Assembly (NCBI GenBank): GCA_018262245.1
Contig: JAGTRV010000012.1
Span: 1 to 61,253, forward strand
Length of the DNA: 61,253 bases
Direction of reading: 5' to 3'
Origin: Pseudomonadota bacterium
GTDB taxonomy: Bacteria > Pseudomonadota > Gammaproteobacteria > Burkholderiales > Rhodocyclaceae
Part shown: positions 54,425-61,253 of the stretch, in pieces
How positions within the stretch are numbered: position 1 is the stretch's first letter
Layout of the letters: the number at the start of each line of letters is the position of its first letter
Translations under genes and position numbers: made by a program
The notes under the pieces: generated by a model
Databases searched by the model: none
Seen by the model: the letters and a program-made list of their open reading frames with translations, nothing else
Told to the model about the DNA's origin: nothing

Positions 54425-55291
54425 TTACTGGACTTGCTGGATGCCTGCCAATGTCCAGCCGCGGCTGTTGTCGGTCGGCTTGGTCATGTGCCAGATTTCG
54501 TCGAACGGTGCGGCTGCCGCATCCTTCTCTTCGCGGATCAGGCCGGTGAAACGGAGGCTGACGATGTAGCGGCTGGGCTCCTCGGCAACATCGATGACCT
54601 CAGCATTCAGTTGCACGACATCGGTTTCCTGCTTGGCATTGCCGCGCTCGGCCATTTCCATCTTGATTTCGGCGAACATTTCCGGCGAGGTGAATTCGCG
54701 GATGTCGTCCAGATTGCCAGCATCGTTGGAGGCCTGCAGGCGAATGAAGTTGACCTTGGCGTTGCGGACAAAGCCTTCAACGTCAAAACCGGCCGGGATG
54801 TTACCGCCCGTCGTTGCACTGGCCAGCGGCGCGGCAGCGGAACCACCAGCCGGGATGAAATCCGGCTGATGCGGCGCATTGTTGCCGTAGTTGGCATTGG
54901 CCCCCGCATACTGCATGCCGCCTTGTTGGGAAGCCGCCGCCTTCTTGCGCATGAAATAGCCGATGACACCGATCACGGCCACGGCAAGCAGCGCCATCAT
55001 CATGAAGTTGGCCAGGCCTTCACCGAAGCCGAAATGCGACGCCAGTGCAGCCAGGCCAAGACCGGCGGCCAGACCAGCCAGCGGGCCCATCCAGGAACGC
55101 TTCGGTTGGGCTTGCGGGGCCGCAGCGGGTTGCTGCTGGGCGGGGGCGGCGGTGGTCGACTTGCTCGGGGCAACCGACTGGCGTTGCATGCCAGAGGAGC
55201 TGCCGCCACCGAGGCGTTTGGCCTCGGCATCATTGATGTGCAACGTGAAGCCGAGCACCAGTGCGGCGGCCATCATTACGAAATTCTTCAT
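54425..55291 (-). CDS. Tim44-domain membrane-associated protein
   Basis: A 288-residue protein with a signal peptide (about 1-24), a Gln/Ala/Pro-rich linker, then a pair of hydrophobic segments (LAGLAAGLGLAALASHFGFG and FMMMALLAVAVIGVIGYFM), and a C-terminal Tim44-like domain (about 165-288; DVEGFVRNAKVNFIRLQASND, EMFAEIKMEMAERG, PFDEIWHMTKP). It is a common and poorly studied betaproteobacterial protein with a possible role in envelope maintenance. It ends in a strong terminator, so it is the last gene on this strand before the kinase. Confidence 0.87.
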   Translation of the reverse strand: MKNFVMMAAALVLGFTLHINDAEAKRLGGGSSSGMQRQSVAPSKSTTAAPAQQQPAAAPQAQPKRSWMGPLAGLAAGLGLAALASHFGFGEGLANFMMMALLAVAVIGVIGYFMRKKAAASQQGGMQYAGANANYGNNAPHQPDFIPAGGSAAAPLASATTGGNIPAGFDVEGFVRNAKVNFIRLQASNDAGNLDDIREFTSPEMFAEIKMEMAERGNAKQETDVVQLNAEVIDVAEEPSRYIVSLRFTGLIREEKDAAAAPFDEIWHMTKPTDNSRGWTLAGIQQVQ

Positions 55292-55391
55292 ATTTGTCTC
55301 CGGGTGGAAAAGTTACAGCACGTAGTGTAGCGGTTTACTGTTGCTGAAAAATTATCTTCGCCCTGTGTGACAGTTCGAGAAAACCGAAGTT

Positions 55392-56675
55392 TCAGGTGCG
55401 ATTGAACAGGGCGGCTGTCGCTTCTGGATTGGAGGGAAAGTAGAAGTGTACGTAGGAGGCCGTCAGTCGATTTTGCCGATAGATAGCCTCACCTTCGCGG
55501 CCGTCAGCCGTCTGGGCACGAACCAGCGGGACGAGCGGGGTTTCACTCTTCGAGTAATGGAAGGTGTGACCGGAAAGCCGACCCTCTGGTAACTCGGCGA
55601 ACTGGGTGCCGAGCGCAGCCAGGCGTTGCTGCATGACCGAGCGGCCGGGCAGCAAACCGCCAAAGTCATGGCAGACACCGGCCTTGTCGATGACTTTCTC
55701 GAACAGGCTCATCATGCCGCCGCATTCGGCGAGCAGGGGTTTGCCTGCGGCGACATGGCTTTTCAGCGCCTGCCACAGGCCGGTGTGCCGGCTGAGTGCG
55801 TCGGCGTGCAGTTCGGGATAGCCGCCGGGCAGCCAGGCTGCATCGCATTCGGGCAACTCGTCACCATTGACCGGTGAGAAAAAGCGCAGTTCGGCGCCAA
55901 GTGCGGTCAGCGTTTCCAGATTGGCCGGGTAGATGAAGCCGTAGGCTGCATCCCGGGCGATGGCGATGCGCAGGCCGGCAAGCAGTGGCGGGATGGCCGG
56001 CGGTGCGCAGTTTTCAAAGAGTACTGGTTTTGGCAGATCAACCGTCGCGCTGGCAGCCAGGGAGTCGGCCAGATGGTCGAGGCGGGCTTCCAGATCGGTG
56101 ATCTCGGCCGCCTGCAACAGGCCAAGATGACGTTCCGGCAGGCTGTTCGCCGAGCGCGGCAAGGCGCCAAACCAGCCCATGCCGGCCGGCAGGCTGTCGC
56201 GCAGCATCTCGGTATGCCGTTCGCTGCCGACCCGGTTGGCCAGCACGCCGGCAAAAGGCAGGCCGGGTCGGTAGGTGGCCAGGCCGTGGGCAACGGCGCC
56301 AAAGGTCTGGGCCATGGCGCCAGCATCGATCAGGGCCATGACCGGAATGCCGAAGCGTTCGGCAATGTCGGCCGCTGACGGCTGGCCGTCGAACAGGCCC
56401 ATCACGCCTTCGACCAGGATCAGGTCGGAATCCGCCGCCGCCCGGGCCAGACGCCAGCGGGCATCAGCCTCGCCGCACATGCCGAGGTCGAGGTTCTGGC
56501 AGGCGCGACCGCTGGCCATGGCATGAATCTGTGGGTCGAGAAAGTCAGGACCACACTTGAAGACGGTGACGCGCCGGCCTTGCCGGGCATGCAGTCGGGC
56601 CAGTGCTGCGGTGACGGTGGTCTTGCCCTGGCCGGAAGCGGGGGCGGCGATCAGCAGTGCGGGGCAGGCCGGCAT
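55392..56675 (-). CDS. cobB: Cobyrinate a,c-diamide synthase CobB/CbiA
   Basis: A 427-residue glutamine-dependent ATP amidotransferase that amidates two side chains of cobyrinate. The P-loop IAAPASGQGKTTVTAALA is N-terminal, and ILVEGVMGLFDG follows. The class I glutaminase domain lies at about 235-427 with the Cys in LLAECGGMM and a His in FHYSKSE. It is the last gene of the btuB-led operon, translated by an overlap with cobO. It belongs to de novo corrinoid synthesis, whereas the rest of this operon is uptake and adenosylation. Confidence 0.95.
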   Translation of the reverse strand: MPACPALLIAAPASGQGKTTVTAALARLHARQGRRVTVFKCGPDFLDPQIHAMASGRACQNLDLGMCGEADARWRLARAAADSDLILVEGVMGLFDGQPSAADIAERFGIPVMALIDAGAMAQTFGAVAHGLATYRPGLPFAGVLANRVGSERHTEMLRDSLPAGMGWFGALPRSANSLPERHLGLLQAAEITDLEARLDHLADSLAASATVDLPKPVLFENCAPPAIPPLLAGLRIAIARDAAYGFIYPANLETLTALGAELRFFSPVNGDELPECDAAWLPGGYPELHADALSRHTGLWQALKSHVAAGKPLLAECGGMMSLFEKVIDKAGVCHDFGGLLPGRSVMQQRLAALGTQFAELPEGRLSGHTFHYSKSETPLVPLVRAQTADGREGEAIYRQNRLTASYVHFYFPSNPEATAALFNRT

Positions 56676-57265
56676 CAGAATTCGAGACCCGGCATGGCCT
56701 TGATGCCGCTCTGGAAAGCGTGCTTTTCCATGCCGATGTCGCTGACCGTATCGGCCGCATCGCGCAGGGCCTGCGGTGCGGCGCGGCCGGTGATGATGAC
56801 GTGCTGCATCAGGGGGCGGGAGAGCAGTTTGGCGATGACGGTGTCGAGATCCAGCCAGCCATACTTGAAGGCGTAGGTCATTTCGTCGAGCACGACGAGG
56901 CCGATGGCCGGGTCGCTCAAATGGCCGCAGGCAACGTCCCAGGCAGCCTGCGCAGCCCGGGCATCGCGGTCCTTATCTTGGGTTTCCCAGGTGAAGCCCT
57001 CGCCGCCGACATGCCATTGGACGTTGGGCTGCAGGCGGAAGAAGGCTTCCTCGCCGGTGTCCGAGCGGCCTTTGACAAACTGCACGACGCCGACCTTCAG
57101 GCCATGGCCGAGGGCGCGGGCGACGACACCGAAGGCAGCACTCGACTTGCCCTTGCCGTTGCCGGTGTTGATGACCAATACACCGCGTTCTTCCTGAGCC
57201 GCCTCGATCTTGCTGTCGATGACGGCCTTCTTTTTCTGCATACGTTCTTCGTGAGTGATAGTCAT
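56675..57265 (-). CDS. cobO: Cob(I)yrinic acid a,c-diamide adenosyltransferase CobO
   Basis: A 196-residue P-loop enzyme (CobA/BtuR type) that adds the 5'-deoxyadenosyl group to the corrinoid cobalt. The Walker A is INTGNGKGKSSAAFGV and the conserved VLDEMTYAFKYGWLD follows. The length is normal. It overlaps cobB by one base and is 3 bp downstream of btuD. Confidence 0.96.
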   Translation of the reverse strand: MTITHEERMQKKKAVIDSKIEAAQEERGVLVINTGNGKGKSSAAFGVVARALGHGLKVGVVQFVKGRSDTGEEAFFRLQPNVQWHVGGEGFTWETQDKDRDARAAQAAWDVACGHLSDPAIGLVVLDEMTYAFKYGWLDLDTVIAKLLSRPLMQHVIITGRAAPQALRDAADTVSDIGMEKHAFQSGIKAMPGLEF

Positions 57266-57268
57266 TGT

Positions 57269-58042
57269 CTATTCCGGAATGAAGCAGCGATGGCCGCGGT
57301 CTTCGATCTGCCGCAGGCCATAGCCGTATAGGTCGGACAGCGTTTCAGCTGTCAGGATGTCGTCGACCGGCGCGATCTCGGTCCGGCCATCGCCGAAGAC
57401 GAGTAGCGCCCGGTCACAGAAGCGATGGGCCAGCGCCGGGTCGTGCAGAACCATGATGACGCCGGCGCCGCAGTCGCGGGCCGTGCCGGCGAACAGTTCG
57501 AGCACGGCCATCTGGTGATTGAGGTCGAGATGCGACAGCGGTTCGTCGAGCAGATAGAGCGGTGCGGCCTGTGTCAGCAGCGTGGCGATGGCCAGCCGCT
57601 GGCGTTCGCCACCGGACAGGGTGTGAATCTGCCGGGTTTCCATGCCATCGAGCCCCACTGCTTTCAGCGCACCACGCGCCAGTTCCGCGTCGCGGGTCGA
57701 TTCCCAATCCCAGCGGCCAAGGTGCGGATGGCGGCCGGTCAGCGCAGTTTCCAGCACGGTCGAGCCAAAGGGATCGTTCTGGAACTGTCCGAGCCAGGCC
57801 CGCTGCAAGGCGGCCTGACGCGGCGGCATCAGCGCGGCATCTTCGCCATCCAGCAACACGGCGCCGCCTGCAGCCTTGCGCAGGCCGGCCAGCGTGGACA
57901 GCAAGGTCGATTTGCCGGCGCCGTTGCGACCGAGGATGGCGACGCGTTCACCGGTTGCCACGGCGAAATTCAACCGGTCGACCACGGTTTTGTCACCGAT
58001 TTCAACGCGCAGCTGACGAGCTTCTAGCAGGGGGCGGCTCAT
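57269..58042 (-). CDS. btuD: Cobalamin ABC transporter ATPase BtuD-like
   Basis: A 257-residue FepC/BtuD-type ATPase for vitamin B12 or siderophore import. Walker A is LGRNGAGKSTLLSTLAG, signature HTLSGGERQRLAIATLL and Walker B YLLDEPLSHLDL. The ATG at 58042 overlaps the btuC stop by 4 bp; longer in-frame reading upstream to 58600 is antisense btuC material. No binding protein btuF is present in the window. Confidence 0.94.
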   Translation of the reverse strand: MSRPLLEARQLRVEIGDKTVVDRLNFAVATGERVAILGRNGAGKSTLLSTLAGLRKAAGGAVLLDGEDAALMPPRQAALQRAWLGQFQNDPFGSTVLETALTGRHPHLGRWDWESTRDAELARGALKAVGLDGMETRQIHTLSGGERQRLAIATLLTQAAPLYLLDEPLSHLDLNHQMAVLELFAGTARDCGAGVIMVLHDPALAHRFCDRALLVFGDGRTEIAPVDDILTAETLSDLYGYGLRQIEDRGHRCFIPE

Positions 58043-59016
58043 TTCGGCTGCCTCGACAACAGGAAAAGGAAGACCGGCACGCCGATCAGTGCCGTCAGTA
58101 CGCCGACTGGCAACTGTTGCGGGGCGATCAGGGTCCGCGCCAAGGTATCGGCCAGCACCAGCAGCGAGCCGCCGGCTAGCACCGAAGCCGGTAGCAATAG
58201 CCGCTGGTCGTTGCCGGTGGCCAGGCGCACCAGATGCGGGACGACCAGTCCGACGAAGCCGATTGAGCCGGCCGTGGTGACCGACGCCGCCGTGGCCAAA
58301 GAGGCGAGCAGATAAATGGCGTAGCGCAGCCGGCCGACCGCAACGCCCAGTGCCTGTGCCTGCATCATGCCGCGCGATAGCAGGTTCAGTTCGCGGGCGA
58401 AAGGCATGGCCAGGGCCAAAGCGACGACCAGTGCCAGCAAGGCCGGCCACCATTGGGTGCTCTGCCCGAGGTCGCCCATCAGCCAGAACAGCATGCCGCG
58501 CAGCTTGTGTTCTTCGGCAATGGCCAGCATCAGCGCGACCAAGGCGCCGCAGCCGGCGGCGACGATGACGCCGGTCAGCAGCAGACGGGTCTGGGTCCAA
58601 CTGCCATCGCCGTGGGCCAGCCCGAAAACGATGAACATCGCGCCTAGCGCCCCGGCGAAGGCCAGTCCGTCGATACCGAGCACCGGCAGGCCGACCAGGA
58701 TGGCAAACATCGCTCCTACCCCGGCGCCGCCAGAAATGCCCAACACATAAGGGTCAGCCAGCGGATTGCGCAACAGCACCTGCATCAGTGCGCCGGCCAG
58801 AGCGAGCAGACCACCGCAGGCAAAGCCGGCAATCGCTCGCGGCAGGCGCAACTGCAGAACAACGTCGCCGGCGCCGCCTTCCTGGCCGAGTAACGCCCCC
58901 AGCACTTCGCCATAGGAAACCTTGAAACTTCCCACCGTCAACGCCAGCCCGAAACTGGCCACGGCCAACAGGCAGAGGCTGGCGAGGATCAGAAAGGCGC
59001 GTTGGCGAGTGGGCAT
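58039..59016 (-). CDS. btuC: Cobalamin ABC permease BtuC-like
   Basis: A 325-residue FecCD-type permease with about ten membrane segments (MPTRQRAFLILASLCLLAVASFGLALTVG; VLLRNPLADPYVLGISGGAGVGAMFAI). It forms the pore with BtuD. It lies 24 bp after the btuB-like gene on the same strand. Its role in B12 rather than iron uptake is inferred from the riboswitch and the cobO/cobB neighbours. Confidence 0.93.
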   Translation of the reverse strand: MPTRQRAFLILASLCLLAVASFGLALTVGSFKVSYGEVLGALLGQEGGAGDVVLQLRLPRAIAGFACGGLLALAGALMQVLLRNPLADPYVLGISGGAGVGAMFAILVGLPVLGIDGLAFAGALGAMFIVFGLAHGDGSWTQTRLLLTGVIVAAGCGALVALMLAIAEEHKLRGMLFWLMGDLGQSTQWWPALLALVVALALAMPFARELNLLSRGMMQAQALGVAVGRLRYAIYLLASLATAASVTTAGSIGFVGLVVPHLVRLATGNDQRLLLPASVLAGGSLLVLADTLARTLIAPQQLPVGVLTALIGVPVFLFLLSRQPK

Positions 59017-59040
59017 GAGTTGAGTCGTTATTGCTGACGG

Positions 59041-61011
59041 TTATTTGAAGTCATAGCGGGCAGTCATGACAAAACTACGCCCGTCGGCAGGATAGTAGTA
59101 GTAATCGGTCGCGTAGCCGTAAGCAGCGCTCGACTGATAAGTCGCCCAGTTGGCGTATTTCTTGTCGAAGGCATTGAGTACCTTGGCGGCAATCGTCCAT
59201 TGGCTGAATTTCCAGGCGGCCATCAGGTCCGTTGTCGTATAGCCACCCACCTGCCTCCGCGTGTTGGCATAGTCGCCGCTCACGTAGCGTTCTCCGACGT
59301 AATTGACTGTCGCGCTGTACTGGCCGAATTGCTGGGCATTCCACTGTAGCGCCAGCGCGCCCTTGTTTTCGGCGACCATCGGGATCTGTTTGCCAGTGAA
59401 CGAGCCGCTACGGTAGGTCGCGTCCAGATAGGTATAGCTGCCGCGCAGGGCGAGGCTCGAGGTGGCCTGCCATTGCGCTTCCAGTTCGATGCCCCGGCGC
59501 TGGGTCGGGTCGGTGTTGATGTTGGTGTACAAATTGCTGTCGAACAGGATTTCATCCGTCAGCTTCATGTCGAAGGCCGCGGCTTTGACCGATATGTCAC
59601 CCCGGCGGGCAGAGGCGCCGATTTCCTTGATGGTGCCGTGTTGGGGGCGCAGGTTGGCGGAAAACACGGAGTTTCCGGACATGATGTCGTAACCGAACAG
59701 CTCGTCGGTATTGGCGAAACGGAAGGTGGTGCCTGCCTTGCCATAGACCTGCCAGTGACTGCCGGCATACGTCAGGCCGATTTCTCCGGCGTTCTTCGTG
59801 CGCTGGGTTTCGCCCTGAATCGAACTGTCGGCGGCGCTTTGCCACATGCGCTGCGAACGGGCGCCGAGCATCAGGCCCCAGTGCTCATCGAAGTGGGTCA
59901 GGTTCTGCAGGTACAGGGCCTGGCTGTCCTGCTCGGCGCGGGCGCGGGAAGTGCCAAACAGTGCGCTGTTGCTGACTGAGCGCCAGTCGCCGTGGTACTG
60001 ATCGAAACCGATCACGGTCTCGCTGGCGGCCAGGCCGGGCAGGCCATGCGCCCAGCGCAGGCGAGGCGTGAAGGACCAGTGCTCTTTCTCCCGCTCGTAA
60101 GTGGAGCGATAGACGCCGGAGTACGAGTCGTAGTTATCCTGATCGAAGGAAAACTCGGCATTGAACAACAGATTCTGGGCGATTTCAGCTTCAACGCCCG
60201 GGCGAATCCGGAAGCCGTCGCGATGCTGGTGATCCTGTGGTGTTTTCGAGTAGCGCGGGCGCTGATCGTAGTCGGCCTGCGAGAGAGCACCCGGCAGCCT
60301 GGCGCTTTCATCGAAGCCGGAAAAGTCGACGAAACCCTTGGCGCTGCTGCCATCAATGCCGACTCGGCCGGCCAGCGAAGTCTGGGTGGCGGCTGAGTTC
60401 TGGCGCCAGCCATTGGTGTCGGCGAAGTGTCCAGCCAGGTTGATGTGAGCGCTTTCACCGCGAGCGGACAGTTGCGCATCGGTGGTGAGCAGCCCGTTGC
60501 TGCCGGCGCCGAGCGTAATGTTCTGCTGCGTACCAGTCGCTTTCTTGGTGATGATATTGACCACACCGCCACTGGCGCCATCACCGTAGAGCACGGTACC
60601 CGAGCCGCGCATGATTTCGATTCTCTCGATGTTGCTCAAAGGGATCAAGGACCAGTTGACCGAGTCCATGGCCGCCGGGTTGAGACGCTGGCCATCGAGC
60701 AGGATCAGGGTGTTCAGCGAAGCGGTAGCGGGGCCGAAGCCGCGCAGATCGACGCTGGCATCGATGCCGAAACCGCCATAAAGGGCGCTAACGCTGATGC
60801 CGGCCTGTGTTTTCAGAAGGTCGGGCAAATTGCTGGCCGGGCTCTGACGAATATCCTGCGCAGAGATCACGGTGATATTGGCTGGCAGGCGGGAGTCGAT
60901 TTGCTCGAAGCGGGTTGCCGAAACGACGACCGCCGGCATTTCTGCTGCGTCATGGGCGAAAACGCTCGAAATGCACAAGGGCAGGGAGAAAACGAGATAT
61001 TGCGGCTTCAC
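59041..61011 (-). CDS. btuB: TonB-dependent cobalamin receptor BtuB-like
   Basis: A 656-residue TonB-dependent receptor. The GTG at 61011 follows GGAAAGGAAAGCTCC. A signal peptide (about 1-18) ends HA, then comes the TonB box MPAVVVSATRFEQ. The plug is about 25-150 (DSVNWSLIPLSNIERIEIMRGSGTVLYGDGASGGVVNII in parts), followed by a barrel that ends with the aromatic terminus MTARYDFK. The cobalamin riboswitch in front and btuCD, cobO and cobB behind identify corrinoids as the likely cargo. Confidence 0.92.
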   Translation of the reverse strand: MKPQYLVFSLPLCISSVFAHDAAEMPAVVVSATRFEQIDSRLPANITVISAQDIRQSPASNLPDLLKTQAGISVSALYGGFGIDASVDLRGFGPATASLNTLILLDGQRLNPAAMDSVNWSLIPLSNIERIEIMRGSGTVLYGDGASGGVVNIITKKATGTQQNITLGAGSNGLLTTDAQLSARGESAHINLAGHFADTNGWRQNSAATQTSLAGRVGIDGSSAKGFVDFSGFDESARLPGALSQADYDQRPRYSKTPQDHQHRDGFRIRPGVEAEIAQNLLFNAEFSFDQDNYDSYSGVYRSTYEREKEHWSFTPRLRWAHGLPGLAASETVIGFDQYHGDWRSVSNSALFGTSRARAEQDSQALYLQNLTHFDEHWGLMLGARSQRMWQSAADSSIQGETQRTKNAGEIGLTYAGSHWQVYGKAGTTFRFANTDELFGYDIMSGNSVFSANLRPQHGTIKEIGASARRGDISVKAAAFDMKLTDEILFDSNLYTNINTDPTQRRGIELEAQWQATSSLALRGSYTYLDATYRSGSFTGKQIPMVAENKGALALQWNAQQFGQYSATVNYVGERYVSGDYANTRRQVGGYTTTDLMAAWKFSQWTIAAKVLNAFDKKYANWATYQSSAAYGYATDYYYYPADGRSFVMTARYDFK

Positions 61012-61069
61012 GGAGCTTTCCTTTCCCGGCAGACGTCCCCGCTGCCGGAATGCGTTGAGACGGAAGCGC

Positions 61070-61253
61070 GGGAGGCAGCTGGTCGAGAAACCGGCACCAC
61101 CACCCCGTGGCACTTCCAATGGGGGTTCCAGGCCGGTATCCGGGCTCACAAGTCTTGACGTATCGCCTTCCCAGGTATTACCCAGTGGCTATGTGATACG
61201 CCCGCACTTGCTTACCGTTGCGGGGGCAGCAGCGGCATGGTCTCGTTGGAGAC
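61070..61253 (-). promoter_or_regulatory. Cobalamin (AdoCbl) riboswitch, 5' end cut by window
   Basis: On the minus strand, CTGCCCCCGCAACGG, the B12 box AGCCACTGGG (plus 61181-61190), GGGAAGGCG and GAGCCCGGATACCGGCC occur in the canonical order and spacing. The 5' part of the aptamer lies outside the window. It precedes btuB by about 60-240 bases and should shut down the operon when cobalamin is plentiful. The expression platform (terminator or ribosome sequestering) is unresolved. Confidence 0.93.

Noticed and set aside
58043-58600. In-frame upstream extension of btuD to 443 residues
   Set aside because: It is antisense-like reading of btuC sequence and adds no domain; the ATG at 58042 overlaps the btuC stop in typical fashion.
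1-61253. tRNA, rRNA, CRISPR, transposase or integrase
   Set aside because: No CCA-ended cloverleaf, rRNA signature, direct repeat-spacer pattern or transposase motif was seen by reading; small RNAs cannot be excluded without a covariance-model scan.

Overview
The window is 61 kb of dense, G+C-rich chromosome from a Gram-negative bacterium. A complete tol-pal cluster, an EIIA-HPr-EI regulatory phosphotransferase set, ruvABC, the protein sequences themselves and the mix of TonB receptors, hybrid histidine kinases and YedE/SelO genes suggest a betaproteobacterium of the Rhodocyclales (Dechloromonas/Azonexus-like). That placement is inference from gene content and remembered homologues, not from a search. 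No rRNA, tRNA, insertion sequence, integrase or CRISPR array is visible.

Left part (1-8.4 kb): a metal-acquisition-like locus. An OprC/NosA-type copper receptor diverges from a His-rich Sel1 protein across a perfect 26-bp palindrome. A Crp/Fnr-type regulator follows, then an overlapping operon: a second TonB receptor, an Asp-box beta-propeller with His/Cys motifs, a TlpA-like thioredoxin and a dedicated TonB. The 19-base left end of the palindrome recurs, with one mismatch, upstream of the second operon, so the two units probably form one regulon.

8.4-24 kb: a hybrid kinase and a PhnD-like binding protein overlap the end of a regulatory PTS operon. Next come EamA exporters, LysR regulators, a DUF3365 haem protein, ilvE, chorismate mutase, a GFA-type protein, a START-like protein, an amidase, an A+T-richer orphan gene and an orphan pstS.

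24-40 kb: housekeeping. A HerA-like ATPase and yebC precede ruvCAB, which is split by unrelated genes. Then come DUF2330 plus an NqrB/RnfD-like membrane protein, and ybgC-tolQ-tolR-tolA-tolB-pal-cpoB-queE, in which the start of tolQ looks frameshifted, followed by a PilZ protein.

40-54.4 kb: a PAS-GGDEF-EAL protein, a complete branched-chain amino-acid-type ABC transporter (livFGMHK order on the minus strand), queC, a YeeE/YedE sulfur permease with a Tat-exported metallo-beta-lactamase-fold protein, SelO, and a CHASE8-like hybrid kinase. Upstream of that kinase lie fragments of a TonB receptor and probably of a YfiR-like gene.

54.4-61.25 kb: a Tim44-domain protein with a strong terminator, then a corrinoid operon (btuB-like receptor, btuC, btuD, cobO, cobB) preceded by a cobalamin riboswitch that runs off the right edge of the window.
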